Assembly: GCA_002441465.1 (NCBI GenBank)
Contig: DJWE01000011.1
Coordinates: forward strand, 1-64,000
DNA length: 64,000 nucleotides
Source: Propionibacteriaceae bacterium UBA6238
GTDB taxonomy: Bacteria > Actinomycetota > Actinomycetes > Propionibacteriales > Propionibacteriaceae
Direction: 5' to 3'
Shown: in pieces, positions 24,426 through 33,747 of the stretch
How positions within the stretch are numbered: the first letter of the stretch is position 1
How the letters are laid out: each line of letters starts with the position of its first letter
The notes under the pieces: model-generated
Database searches by the model: none
Told to the model about the DNA's origin: nothing
What the model saw: only the letters and a program-made list of their open reading frames with translations
Made by a program: the position numbers and the translations under genes

Positions 24426-26777
24426 CTATGGCGTGGACGCCGTTAAGTCGTCCGCAGTGAGGCGTCCCTGGTTCCTCAGCCTTACGGTCACCGGGATGTG
24501 CTGCAGGCGCTCGAGGAACTTCTCGTAGTCGGCGATGCGTTCCATGGGGTCAGCGTCCAACTCGAACTCGCGGCGTAGAGCGGCGGTGCCAGCGCGGATC
24601 ACATCTCCCGCTACCGAATCATCGGCAGCGGCGTCGATTCGGCGCAGTACCACTGTGCCGATGTCGCGCACTCCCCCGGTCGGGTGATCGCGAACGAACT
24701 CGTCGATGATTCGGTCAACGCGCCGGTCGCGCCGCTCGTCGTTCTCACGCTCTCGGGCCAACTGCAGCGTCTCGGCGAGCTTCCGGATGAGTGACTTGAA
24801 GTTGGCGTCCAGCACACCGATACCCGCCGGTTGGATCTCGTCTTCCTCATGCTCCTTGAGATATCCGAGGATCTCCTTCGCAAAGCCGGCCTTCCCGATA
24901 CCCGTCCCGAACACTTTGCTGAATGCGGCCTCGATCGCGTTCCACATCGAGCTGTTGCCCTTGGTCAGCTCGGCCTTGACGCCCTTGGCATTGAGTTCGG
25001 CGCACTCATCCGCCGTCGCGCCGAGGAGGTGCTCGGCGTACCGATGTGCCGCGACAACGGCTACTTCCATCGGCACGAGGTCCTCTGGCTCCTCGATCGT
25101 CACACCGGCCGCAGCCGAAGCATCGGAGGCGGTAGCCCACTCGCCGAGCATGACGATCAGATCTTCGGTGACGGTGGGCCTTCCCTTGGCGCCACCCTTC
25201 AAGATCTGGCTCCGGGCGGTCTTCCCAGCGGTGTCGCTATCCAGGAGCACCGCGCACGCTGGTTTGTACTGGTCGCGTCCACGGGCGAGGTAAAGCATGT
25301 AAGGCACGTTCGTACCGCCAGGCACGAGTGTGACCTGGTTCAGGTCCAGGCACTGGCTCGGCGCAACGCCAGCTCGTCGGAAGCGGGCATTCATCCCGGC
25401 GATGAGGACCTGGTCGGAGATGCCTTCTACGAAAAGGTTGTCCCCACCGATGAACGCGGTCTCAGCAACGAACGCGCCGAGCGAGGTACGGAGTGGCTCG
25501 TAGTGGTTCTGAGTGACGTCCTTGACTAGGCGAGTCCCCTCGTCGCGTGAGCCCTTATCTACGACACGCACGCGGTGGCCAGCGTTGCGGTTGATCAGGA
25601 ATGGCGAGTGAGTGACGTACACAACCTGGTCGGCTCGATCCTCATCTTCGGGATGCACGTACTCCTCGAGAACTCGCAAGAGGTCCTGCTGGCCCAGGGC
25701 CGAGAGGTACGCGTCTGGCTCGTCCATCACGAGCACCTCAGGATGGTCGATTGGACGATCGTGAGACCGGAGCTGCACGTAGTAGCTGAGGAAGTAGGTC
25801 AGGCCGCGGCTGCGTTCACTGAACGAGTAGTCCGTCCCCGTGCGGTCGCGGATGGTGAAGACGAGCTCGTGTTCTCGCGGTGAGACCCTAAGTTGGAAGT
25901 CCTCGTCCTGGCTCCACCACTTCGAGATGTTCAGGTGCCTTGCCAGCGACTTGTTCATCTCCTGAATCAGAGCGTTCACCAAGCCCTCACGCTCGTCCTC
26001 GATGGCATCCCGGAGATCAGCAAACGCTGATGCCTCGATGCGCGCCACCTTCGTAAGCAGGACCCTGCCGAGCTTCTGCTCGTCGGTCTCCAAGCCACTC
26101 GCCGCACCTAGGAGCGCAAACAGAGCACTCGCCTTCGGTGCTACCTCGGTCTCAGCGCCGATGCCGAAGAGGAACCGGAGAAGTTCGTATCGCCTCTGAC
26201 GGCTGACAATCGGAGCCGCGGACTGCGCAAGCGCGGCGATCGACACCGAGTCGGGCAGCTCTACTTGCGTCTTCAGAAGGAATGCGTGTGGAAGCAAAGC
26301 CTGAAGCCCAGTCGCCGCCTCACCTTCAAGTTCCACGCGCTCGTCGGCGGAGTTGAGAACCTCGATGCGACCCGGGTCTGGGCGGAGCATGAGCAGATCG
26401 CCGTTCGCGAGCAGAGGCACCCCCAGAGCGGCCAGTGCAGTCTTGTCCGCACCGGTCAACTCGAAGACCCCGCCAACCTCGGGGTATCGTCGCTGATCCT
26501 TCTCCACCGAGAACAGCGTCGAGTAGCGGCAGAAGTCGTTCTGAGAGAGCCCGCTGCCCGTGAGCAGGATGGTGATGGCATCGAGAAGATGCGACTTCCC
26601 GGACTCGTTCGCACCAACGACCGCGGTGATGTCGTGCTCTAGGTTGATGCGAACATGAGGCAGCCATCCGTCGGGCGTCTCCTGCCACTTCAACCTCTCG
26701 GACTTGATGTTGGCCTTGAGCTCGTAGTCGTAGTTGAACGACTTGTACCAACGGATGAGTACCTCTCGGATGCGCAC
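24426..26777 (-). CDS. OLD-family ATP-dependent endonuclease (AAA + TOPRIM)
   Basis: A 784-aa protein. The GTG start at 26777 is chosen because AAGGAGA lies six bases upstream; an ATG at 26918 would add 47 unlikely residues. The N-terminal ABC-type ATPase has Walker A VVGANESGKSHLLDA, a signature-like FSERSRGLTYFLSYY and Walker B EVLVMDEPDAYLS with HSPF. The C-terminal TOPRIM nuclease has FVEGISDQVLIAGM and the acidic LLDSDTAGK. OLD nucleases include GajA of Gabija, but no UvrD-like partner is adjacent, so this is probably a solitary class 1 OLD or a defence gene of unknown type. It is followed in transcription by no close gene on this strand. Confidence 0.87.
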   Translation of the reverse strand: MRIREVLIRWYKSFNYDYELKANIKSERLKWQETPDGWLPHVRINLEHDITAVVGANESGKSHLLDAITILLTGSGLSQNDFCRYSTLFSVEKDQRRYPEVGGVFELTGADKTALAALGVPLLANGDLLMLRPDPGRIEVLNSADERVELEGEAATGLQALLPHAFLLKTQVELPDSVSIAALAQSAAPIVSRQRRYELLRFLFGIGAETEVAPKASALFALLGAASGLETDEQKLGRVLLTKVARIEASAFADLRDAIEDEREGLVNALIQEMNKSLARHLNISKWWSQDEDFQLRVSPREHELVFTIRDRTGTDYSFSERSRGLTYFLSYYVQLRSHDRPIDHPEVLVMDEPDAYLSALGQQDLLRVLEEYVHPEDEDRADQVVYVTHSPFLINRNAGHRVRVVDKGSRDEGTRLVKDVTQNHYEPLRTSLGAFVAETAFIGGDNLFVEGISDQVLIAGMNARFRRAGVAPSQCLDLNQVTLVPGGTNVPYMLYLARGRDQYKPACAVLLDSDTAGKTARSQILKGGAKGRPTVTEDLIVMLGEWATASDASAAAGVTIEEPEDLVPMEVAVVAAHRYAEHLLGATADECAELNAKGVKAELTKGNSSMWNAIEAAFSKVFGTGIGKAGFAKEILGYLKEHEEDEIQPAGIGVLDANFKSLIRKLAETLQLARERENDERRDRRVDRIIDEFVRDHPTGGVRDIGTVVLRRIDAAADDSVAGDVIRAGTAALRREFELDADPMERIADYEKFLERLQHIPVTVRLRNQGRLTADDLTASTP

Positions 26778-26914
26778 TCGGTCTCCTTCGGCTGTCTGAG
26801 GGAAGCAAATCACGTGCCTCCGACAGTCAGGGCGCAAACACGTGGAGACGCTCACTGGCGCGGACACGAAGCGGCCACCAGAGCCGGGCAACCCGTTCCG
26901 AGATGACTGGTACT

Positions 26915-27127
26915 TCACGCGATCTGGCGATACCTCCGTGCCGCGGGAAGCGGCCGGAACATCCGCTTGAGGTCGTCGATCCGGACGCGGATCAGTCGGC
27001 GGCCCGCGTGGACTGCAGGGAGCTCGCCGGTGCGGATGCGCTCCCTCAGGAGATCGACGCTCACGGCGTAGAGCGCGGCGGCGTCCTGGAGCGAGATGTA
27101 CTCGGGCCTCAACGTGCTGGAGGTCAT
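26915..27127 (-). CDS. Excisionase-like helix-turn-helix protein
   Basis: A 70-aa protein; ATG at 27127 (MTSSTLRPEYISLQDAAALY). It has the MerR/excisionase-type winged HTH: EYISLQDAAALYAVSVDLL then RIRTGELPAVHAGRRLIRV. Such proteins act as excisionases or as small regulators on integrative elements. No integrase gene is next to it on the right, so it may serve the right-hand element, whose own integrase would lie outside the window. Confidence 0.8.
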   Translation of the reverse strand: MTSSTLRPEYISLQDAAALYAVSVDLLRERIRTGELPAVHAGRRLIRVRIDDLKRMFRPLPAARRYRQIA

Positions 27128-27520
27128 GGCGCGTTCTCCGTTTCGCTCGCGGTGGGCTGCCGCCGATGGGATTGCCTGCACCAATAACAGGCAGACGAGC
27201 CGTCCTTCTGTGGCCAACAGTGCGACGGGTACGCCGTGGGCGATGCCAGCGGCTGACGAATTGCCTCAGGCCGCGAGGGGTTGACGACCCGGAGACCGGG
27301 GTTCACGCTGGAAGCACTCCAACCTTCCCCGGGGTAGCGAGTTCTTCCCGTGAGGCGCCTCTCGGCGTGGGAGAGGGCTGGTTTCCCCGCTGGTGGCTGG
27401 AGCGCAACTGGAACCAGCTGGACCCCCTCAGCGGTGAATCTTCGAAGCGCATCTCCGAAGTCGTGGCCACCGAAGCCTCGGCCATCTGCCTGTAAGGGGT
27501 AGGAGCGGAAGGAGATCCGC
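27128..27520. promoter_or_regulatory. Intergenic leader of the first transfer operon
   Basis: 393 bp between the divergent excisionase-like gene and the lipoprotein gene, so it must hold both promoters. Open frames occur (for example plus-strand 27166-27495), but they lack a ribosome site and family features. GGAAGGAGA at about 27508-27516 serves the GTG at 27521. Confidence 0.45.
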
Positions 27521-28135
27521 GTGCTGTTCTGGAGAGAACGCCGGCCCGGCGTTGCGATCAGTGCGATTGCGCTGGCCGCGATCGCTGGCTGCACTTCGAC
27601 CGTTGCTCCGACGCCGAGCGCGAGCCCCACGTCGGCGGCGACATCCACGCCGACCGCCAGCGTCACCCCCTCAGCGAGTGCAACGCCGACTTGGAACCCT
27701 GAGCAGGTGGCGGCAATCGAGGTGGTCGGCAAGTTCGCGGACGCAGACGACAAGATCGGTGCGGACCCGTCCGCCTTCACTGAGAAGCAGATGACCAACC
27801 TGCTCAAGGAGTTCAGTGGCGGTGAAGCGCTGAACGGGACGGTGAACTGGAACCTGCTGCTCAAGAAGAACGGTTACCGGCTGAGCGGCGAGATCGTAAT
27901 CGTCAGCACTGACGCCACCCGGCCTGTCGATAACGGTCGAGGCGCTGAAGTCCATGTCACACAGTGCCAAGATCAGCGGCAGGGCAAGATCGTTGACAAG
28001 GGTGGAAACCCGGTGACAGCGGACGAGTTCCAGATCGCTGAGTTCAACCTCCGGCAGTTCTCGGTCCGCAAGCCTCCCGGGGAAGCGACGTTCCGCGTGT
28101 TCGGCTTCCAGACCATCAACGGGAAGTGCCCGTGA
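27521..28135 (+). CDS. Secreted lipoprotein of the transfer operon
   Basis: A 204-aa lipoprotein. The GTG start follows GGAAGGAGA. The signal peptide contains a lipobox AIAGC with the lipid-acceptor Cys24. A Ser/Thr/Pro/Ala-rich linker runs to about residue 62, followed by a folded domain. It is the first gene of the Tad-like operon (27521-38090), and its stop overlaps the next start. The likely role is an envelope component of the conjugative apparatus; the family is not recognised. Confidence 0.8.
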   Translation: MLFWRERRPGVAISAIALAAIAGCTSTVAPTPSASPTSAATSTPTASVTPSASATPTWNPEQVAAIEVVGKFADADDKIGADPSAFTEKQMTNLLKEFSGGEALNGTVNWNLLLKKNGYRLSGEIVIVSTDATRPVDNGRGAEVHVTQCQDQRQGKIVDKGGNPVTADEFQIAEFNLRQFSVRKPPGEATFRVFGFQTINGKCP

Positions 28136-28902
28136 TGGTCCGCCGATGGTCCTTGCTCATGGCGGTCATCGTGGGACTCGCCCTTGGGTGGGTGGTGCCG
28201 GGCACTGCCTACGCGGATGGCGACGCAACGTGCAGCCGCCTTGGGCAATGCGAGACCTCCGACATAGGGCCGGGTGGCCCCAGTAGCAGCGATCCGGGCG
28301 ACTCAAAGGACAAGGCGCCCGAGTTGCCACTTTGCGCGGACTTCCCAGGGGCGTCAGATTCGCCGCCTGACGACCCGACTGGCTGGGTTCAGGTGGGCTG
28401 CATGGAGGGTTCGATCGCCATCACTCTGTGGGTGGAGGGCGGTCCGAGCGTCGAGCAGATCGCGCGGTCGCTGGTTGCACGGGTCCAGCTGGAGCCGATC
28501 GACATCGGATTGGTTCCACGGGGCGTGGACGCGATGACGGTGGTCGGCATGCCCGTGTGGTTGTGGGTGAACGATCCGACTCCGACGACGTGGGGTCCCG
28601 CGACCATCTCCGCCGGCGGAGTGACCCTCACCGCGAGGGTGCAGTCGGTGACTTGGGACATGGGCGACGGGACGACGCTGACCTGCGGCAAGGGCACCGA
28701 GTGGAAGCGCGGGATGGGCGGCAACCCGTCTCCGACCTGCGGCCACACGTACGACGAGCAGGGCCGCTACACGATCCGGGCGCGGTCGCACTGGCTTGCG
28801 ACGTGGTCGGGCTATGGCCGGTCGGGGACGATTCCGGTCATGTTGAGCGCGTCGAGGCGACTTGATGTGGGGGAGATCCAGGTGATCGAGACGGACGGAT
28901 AG
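28135..28902 (+). CDS. Secreted protein with PKD-like fold
   Basis: A 255-aa exported protein. ATG at 28135 overlaps the lipoprotein stop (TGATG); GTG at 28132 is possible. The signal peptide spans about residues 1-28, with cleavage after TAYA. The mature part is Ser/Pro/Asp-rich at first, then has WDMGDGTTLTCG and CGHTYDEQGRYTIRAR, the classic strand pattern of a PKD-like domain, with Cys pairs likely forming disulphides. It probably contributes to the surface structure of the transfer machine. Confidence 0.78.
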   Translation: MVRRWSLLMAVIVGLALGWVVPGTAYADGDATCSRLGQCETSDIGPGGPSSSDPGDSKDKAPELPLCADFPGASDSPPDDPTGWVQVGCMEGSIAITLWVEGGPSVEQIARSLVARVQLEPIDIGLVPRGVDAMTVVGMPVWLWVNDPTPTTWGPATISAGGVTLTARVQSVTWDMGDGTTLTCGKGTEWKRGMGGNPSPTCGHTYDEQGRYTIRARSHWLATWSGYGRSGTIPVMLSASRRLDVGEIQVIETDG

Positions 28903-28918
28903 CGCTGGGAGGTCTGGG

Positions 28919-29590
28919 ATGAGAGCCGAGCCACAGACGAAGAAGACCCCGGGTACGGACTCCGAGCTGTCCGCCGGGGCGCGCCCGGTGGCGGCTGGAC
29001 GCACCAAGCTGCAGCGCAGCCCTCTGCTGATCGTGTTCGGCTTGCTGGTCTTGGCCGCGGGCGGGGTGTTCGGCTGGTTCATGTGGGTAACGACGTCCAC
29101 AGCCTCTGAGGTGGTGGCCGCAAGGGCGGACGTCCAGCGAGGGCAACTCATCACCGCCGAGGATCTGACCACTGTGCGCGTCACCTTGGATCCGTCCTTG
29201 CGGACCGTGCCCGGCGCCAACCTCAAGTCGCTGGTTGGCCAGCGAGCTGCGACCGATCTGGCGGCCGGCACGCTGATCTCCCCGCAGCAGGTCAGCGATG
29301 GCCTGCTGCCGCCTCAGGGCATGTCGGTGGTCGCGGTGCCCGTCCCGGCAGGGCTGGTGCCCACGGTCCCCATTCATGCCGGCGACACCGTCCGGCTGGT
29401 GCAGACGCCGGAGCCTGCCGGCTCGGTGACTGGCAAGCCGCTGACCATCACAGCCGAGGTGGTGGACGTGACCGAGGGTGATCAGGACACGATCGTTAAC
29501 GTTCTGGTACCCGCGGCGTCTGCGTCCGGGCTCGCCGAGTTGGCCGCGACCGGCCGGGTCGCGCTGGTGCTGGACTCGGCGGCGAGGTGA
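28919..29590 (+). CDS. SAF-domain membrane protein (CpaB/RcpC-like)
   Basis: A 223-aa protein with one membrane segment at about residues 35-56, followed by a SAF domain (VVAARADVQRGQLITAEDL at about 65-83, then DLAAGTLISPQQV). SAF proteins of this form are the CpaB/RcpC periplasmic component of Tad pilus systems. It precedes CpaE-, CpaF-, TadB- and TadC-like genes in the order expected for such a locus. The last residues are followed immediately by the CpaE-like gene. Confidence 0.82.
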   Translation: MRAEPQTKKTPGTDSELSAGARPVAAGRTKLQRSPLLIVFGLLVLAAGGVFGWFMWVTTSTASEVVAARADVQRGQLITAEDLTTVRVTLDPSLRTVPGANLKSLVGQRAATDLAAGTLISPQQVSDGLLPPQGMSVVAVPVPAGLVPTVPIHAGDTVRLVQTPEPAGSVTGKPLTITAEVVDVTEGDQDTIVNVLVPAASASGLAELAATGRVALVLDSAAR

Positions 29591-29596
29591 GTGGCG

Positions 29597-30403
29597 ATGG
29601 CGATCATCACTCTGGTGTCGGCATCCGGATCGCCGGGTGTGACCACGACCGCGTTGGGCGTGGCGTTGGAGTGGTCTCGTCCAGTGCTGCTGGTCGAGGC
29701 CGACCCGACCGGTGGGTCGGCGCTGTTGACCGGCTACTGGCGGGGACAGCGTGACCATGCCGGGCTGCTGGAGTTGGTGATGGCCGAGCGGCATGGCGTC
29801 CTGGCGGACGCGCTTCCCCGGATGGTGATCCCGATCGAGGGCACGGACGTGTCGGTCGTTGCTGGAACGAAGTCGCACGAGCAGGCGCCGGGTCTTTCGC
29901 GGCTGTGGGATCCGCTGCTGCTGGTGTTGCAGGAACTGTCGGGTCAGGACGTGATCGTGGATGCCGGCAAGCTCGGCAACGAGTACTCGCCGAAGCCGCT
30001 GATCCGGTTCTCTGACGTCACCCTTCTCGTCACCCGTTCCAGCCTTCCAGCGTTGGCCGCGGCCCGCTCGTGGGCGCGGACGCTGGCCGAGGAGATCGTG
30101 CCCGGCCACGACGCGAAGATCGTGCTGGTCGGCGAGGGACGCAAGTACCGCGCCGCTGAGATCACGAAGGCACTGGGTCTGCCGGTGCTCGCCTCGATCG
30201 AGTGGGACCCGGCCCGGGCCGAGGTCTTCTCCGCCGGCGCCCCGTTCCCACCAGCACGTTTCGGCGGTGAGCAGGTGGCCGAGCGGGCGTTCGAGCAGTC
30301 CCGTTACCTGCGCAGTGTGCGTGCCCTGGCCACAGAGTTGGCGAAGTCCGGCGTAGCCGGCAATGAGGTGACGCACAAACGGGAGGGTGCCCGCCATGGC
30401 TGA
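29597..30403 (+). CDS. CpaE/ParA-like ATPase-fold protein
   Basis: A 268-aa protein; ATG 29597 (GTG 29591 also possible). The N-terminus MAIITLVSASGSPGVTTTAL is a deviant Walker A of the MinD/ParA type without the signature lysines, and LLVEADPTGGS matches the switch region. The position between the SAF protein and CpaF fits the CpaE localisation factor of Tad systems. The lost lysine suggests weak or absent ATPase activity. Its stop overlaps the start of the CpaF gene. Confidence 0.8.
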   Translation: MAIITLVSASGSPGVTTTALGVALEWSRPVLLVEADPTGGSALLTGYWRGQRDHAGLLELVMAERHGVLADALPRMVIPIEGTDVSVVAGTKSHEQAPGLSRLWDPLLLVLQELSGQDVIVDAGKLGNEYSPKPLIRFSDVTLLVTRSSLPALAAARSWARTLAEEIVPGHDAKIVLVGEGRKYRAAEITKALGLPVLASIEWDPARAEVFSAGAPFPPARFGGEQVAERAFEQSRYLRSVRALATELAKSGVAGNEVTHKREGARHG

Positions 30404-31955
30404 TGACAGCGACCGCGAGGACCTGATGGACGTCCCGTACTTCGGCGGCCACGACACCCCGCAAGCCCCGGTGGGCCGCGTCCGCTCGACGTGGAAGTTC
30501 CCCGGATCGGAGTCCGAGCCTTCGCCGGCTCCCGTGCAACCGGTGACGTCGCCTCGCGCGTGGACGCCAGATCCGGTGTCGGTGAGTGACCTGGTGTCGA
30601 TGCACCGGCAGCGGCAGGGTGTCGACTGGTCACTGGTCGCCGAGCTGCGGGTCCAGGTGTCGCAGCGGTTGTCTGATCTGATGAGCGGCGCCTCGTGGGA
30701 TAAGGCCGAGCAGCAAGCACAAGGTTGGGCGGTCATCCGGCAGCTGTTGGATGAGGACACCGCCGAAGCGCTCGCCGCAGGTCGTGCGGTGCGGTCCACG
30801 TCCGATCAGGAGGCCCTGGGACAGGCAGTATTCGACTCGGTCTTCCGTCTCGGTCGCCTCCAGCCGCTGGTCGACGACCCCCAGATCGAGAACATCATGA
30901 TCACCGGCAGCGACCGGGTCGTGGTGGAGGCCTCGGACGGCACGATGCGCCACGCCGATCCGGTTGCCGACAGCGACGAAGAACTGGCCGATTTCCTCGC
31001 TTTCCTGGCCGCCCGGTCGGACAACCCGCGTCCGTTCACCCCGGCAAACCCTTCGCTACACCTCATGCTGGAGGGCGGCGCACGGCTGGCCGCAGCCCTG
31101 GACACCGCACGGCTGTCGGTGACGATCCGGCGCCACCGCGTCCGCGAGGTCACCCTGGAGGATCTGGTCGAGTGGGGCTCCCTCTCCCCGGTGCTGGCCG
31201 ACTTCCTCCGCGCCGCGATCCGGGCCCGCAAGTCGATCGTGGTCTCCGGCGCGCAGGGCGCCGGGAAGACGACCCTGGTCCGGGCATTGTGTGCCGAACT
31301 CGACCCGTGGGAGCCGATCGGCACCTTCGAGACCGAGTACGAGTTGTTCCTGCACCTGCTGCCGAACAAGCACCACACCGTGCGCGCTTGGGAGGTTCGC
31401 AGCGGCTCGGGCGAACGCGGCGCGGACGGACGCTCGGCCGGGGCCCGGACGATCGAGGATCAGATCATCGACAGTTTCCGGTACAACCTCGGGCGGCAGA
31501 TCCTGGGCGAGATTCGCGGTCCGGAGGTATGGCAGATGGTGAAGCTGATGGAGTCCGGGTCCGGGTCGATCTCCACCACCCACGCCGCCAACGGTCAGGC
31601 GGCGATGCGCAAGCTGATCACCTGCGCGATGGAGGCCGGGCCGCAGGTCTCCCAGGAACTCGCCGCAGCGAAGCTGGCCGACACCATCGACCTGATCGTC
31701 CACCTGGCCTGCGACGTCAACCAGGACGCCGACGGGCAACACGCCCGCAAGCGCCGCTACGTGGCAGAAGTCCTCGAAGTCACCCCCGGTGAACGCCCAC
31801 GAGGATTCGCCACCAACACGATCTTTGCCCCGGCCGCGGGCGAGTGCGCCATCGCCAACACCCGCCCCGACACGCTGTGGGACGACCTGATCGCGGCCGG
31901 CTTCAACGCCCTCGGCTTCGAGCGCGAACTGGCCGACAACCGGAGGCCCGCATGA
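30396..31955 (+). CDS. CpaF/TadA (VirB11-type) secretion ATPase
   Basis: A 519-aa AAA+ ATPase. ATG 30396 with GGGAGG at 30381-30386. Walker A is VVSGAQGAGKTTLVRAL (about 281-297), the Asp box is FETEYELFLHLLP, Walker B is QILGEIRGPEVWQM and the His box is GSISTTHAANG. The N-domain has VDDPQIENIMITG. It would power assembly of the Tad-like pilus or the conjugative channel. It overlaps the CpaE-like stop upstream and the TadB start downstream (ATGA). Confidence 0.93.
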   Translation: MADDSDREDLMDVPYFGGHDTPQAPVGRVRSTWKFPGSESEPSPAPVQPVTSPRAWTPDPVSVSDLVSMHRQRQGVDWSLVAELRVQVSQRLSDLMSGASWDKAEQQAQGWAVIRQLLDEDTAEALAAGRAVRSTSDQEALGQAVFDSVFRLGRLQPLVDDPQIENIMITGSDRVVVEASDGTMRHADPVADSDEELADFLAFLAARSDNPRPFTPANPSLHLMLEGGARLAAALDTARLSVTIRRHRVREVTLEDLVEWGSLSPVLADFLRAAIRARKSIVVSGAQGAGKTTLVRALCAELDPWEPIGTFETEYELFLHLLPNKHHTVRAWEVRSGSGERGADGRSAGARTIEDQIIDSFRYNLGRQILGEIRGPEVWQMVKLMESGSGSISTTHAANGQAAMRKLITCAMEAGPQVSQELAAAKLADTIDLIVHLACDVNQDADGQHARKRRYVAEVLEVTPGERPRGFATNTIFAPAAGECAIANTRPDTLWDDLIAAGFNALGFERELADNRRPA

Positions 31956-32818
31956 ACCCCCAACTCATCGCCTCCGTGCTCGCCGGCACCCTCATCGCCT
32001 GCGGTCTCGCGCTCGTCGTTCTCGGGCTCCGACGCCGGCCCGCGCCGCCGCCGCGCCCGGCTCGGCGGCGGGTTCCGGCCTGGGTCGTGAGCATGCCGCG
32101 CTGGCAGCGGCTGGCCACTCTGGCCGCGCTCCTGGGCGGTGTCGTGATCGGCACGGCGACCGGCTGGGTGATCCTGATCGTCGCCCTGCCTCTGGCCGTG
32201 ATGGGCCTGCCGGTGCTGCTGGCTACCTCAGACGCGGCACCCCGGATCGCGAGGATGGAGGCGATCGCGGAATGGACTCGCAACCTGTCCGGCGTCCTCA
32301 CCGCCGGGCAGGGACTGGAGCAGGCGCTGCAGGCGAGCCTGCGTTCGACTCCGGACGCGATCCGGCCCGAGGTGTCCGAACTGGTCGGACGACTGCGTGC
32401 CCGATGGTCGACCGAGACCGCTTTGCGAGCGTTCGCCGACGACCTCGACGACGCCACCGGCGACCTGGTCGTCGCCGCCCTGATCCTCGGCTCCCGCAAA
32501 CGTGGTGACGGGATTACCCGGGTGCTGACAGGGCTCGCCGAATCGGTGGCCGATGACGTCCGCGTCCGCCGCCAACTCGAAGCTGATCGGGCCAAGCCCC
32601 GATCCTCGGCACGCACGACCACCCTGATCTCGGTCGGGGCGCTGGCCGTGTTCAGCCTGTCCGGCCAGTTCCTCGCCCCCTACGGCTCGCCGCTCGGCCA
32701 GGCACTCCTTGCGCTGTACCTGTCCGCTTACGTCGGCTGCGCGATCTGGCTGAAGAAGCTGGCGGCCGAGCCGGCCGCGGCCCGGTTCGTCGCCCGCCGA
32801 ACGGGGCCGACCCGATGA
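31952..32818 (+). CDS. TadB-like membrane protein (T2SSF family)
   Basis: A 288-aa protein; the ATGA overlap sets the start. Membrane segments lie at about residues 6-25, 49-85, 228-247 and 250-268. The cytoplasmic core EWTRNLSGVLTAGQGLEQAL and LILGSRKRGDGITRVLTGLA is the T2SSF/TadB signature. It is the inner-membrane platform partner of CpaF, together with the TadC gene that follows with another ATGA overlap. Confidence 0.88.
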   Translation: MNPQLIASVLAGTLIACGLALVVLGLRRRPAPPPRPARRRVPAWVVSMPRWQRLATLAALLGGVVIGTATGWVILIVALPLAVMGLPVLLATSDAAPRIARMEAIAEWTRNLSGVLTAGQGLEQALQASLRSTPDAIRPEVSELVGRLRARWSTETALRAFADDLDDATGDLVVAALILGSRKRGDGITRVLTGLAESVADDVRVRRQLEADRAKPRSSARTTTLISVGALAVFSLSGQFLAPYGSPLGQALLALYLSAYVGCAIWLKKLAAEPAAARFVARRTGPTR

Positions 32819-33717
32819 ATGCTCTCCAGCTGTGGATCCTCGCCGGGCTCATGGTCTCCGGCGGACTGGTCGCGATCGGCTGGTACTTCGCCCCGGCGCA
32901 GCCCGACCTCGCTGACGCCCTCGGCCGCGTCAGCCCGGCCTCCGGCGCCCGGCAGCCGGTTGCCGACACATCTGAGCGTCCCGAGCTGGCCGACCGGCTC
33001 GGGCTGTGGGCGATGCGGCACCTGCCTGGCCGCCTGTGGGGCCGGACGCCGCAGCGCGATCTGGCGATCCTGGGCCGCAGCGTCCACCGGTTCTACGGTG
33101 AGAAGCTGTTGTTCGCGCTTATCGTCGCCGCTGGCGTCCCGCTGCTGGCCGCGATCTTCGCCATGACGTTCGTCGTTCCCATGGCGGTCACGATCGGGGC
33201 GGTCGTGATGGGCGCGCTGTTCGGCTGGCTGGTGCCCAACGGCAACGTCGCCACCGCCGCCGCAGAGGCCCGGCTGGAGTTCAACCGGGCGCTCGGCTCC
33301 TATGTCGACCTGGTCGCGCTCGAACGCAGCGCCGGCGGTTCGGCGGCCCGGCAAGCACTGGAGAACGCCGCCGAGATCGGCGATAGCTGGCCGTTCCGCC
33401 AGATCCGCGACGAACTGGCCCGCAGCCGCTTCTCCGGCGAACCACCCTGGGACGCGATGAACCACCTCGCCGACGAACTGGGACTGCCCGCGCTGGACGA
33501 CGTGGCCGACATCATGCGCCTCGCCGGGGCCGAGGGCAGCCAGGTCTATGACACCCTCCGCGCCCGCAGCACCGCACTTCGCTCCGCCTTGCTCGCCGCC
33601 GAGCAGACCAAGGCCAACGCCCTGTCCGGACGGATGGCCATCCCGACCACCCTGATGGCGATCGTGTTCTGCGTCATCCTCGTCACCCCCGCCGTCCTCC
33701 GGCTCGCCGCCGGCTGA
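32815..33717 (+). CDS. TadC-like membrane protein (T2SSF family)
   Basis: A 300-aa protein; ATGA overlap with tadB. Membrane segments at about residues 6-24, 102-140 and 270-298 flank the T2SSF core (LGSYVDLVALERSAGGSAARQA, then MRLAGAEGSQVYDTL). It is the second platform protein of a Tad-type system. The gene is followed by a small hydrophobic peptide gene in the place normally taken by the pilin. Confidence 0.88.
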   Translation: MNALQLWILAGLMVSGGLVAIGWYFAPAQPDLADALGRVSPASGARQPVADTSERPELADRLGLWAMRHLPGRLWGRTPQRDLAILGRSVHRFYGEKLLFALIVAAGVPLLAAIFAMTFVVPMAVTIGAVVMGALFGWLVPNGNVATAAAEARLEFNRALGSYVDLVALERSAGGSAARQALENAAEIGDSWPFRQIRDELARSRFSGEPPWDAMNHLADELGLPALDDVADIMRLAGAEGSQVYDTLRARSTALRSALLAAEQTKANALSGRMAIPTTLMAIVFCVILVTPAVLRLAAG

Positions 33718-33747
33718 CCCGTAACCGCAACTGAAGGGAACACTGAC

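Noticed and set aside
24426..26777. Gabija system
   Set aside because: GajA-like architecture is present, but no UvrD-type helicase lies on either side.
27166..27495. 109-codon plus-strand open frame before the lipoprotein gene
   Set aside because: No ribosome site and no recognisable fold; it lies in what should be a divergent promoter region.
28838..30799. Long minus-strand open frame opposite the SAF/CpaE/CpaF genes
   Set aside because: Low-complexity Arg/His/Gln-rich translation typical of a shadow frame in high-GC DNA; the plus-strand genes have clear families and coupled starts.
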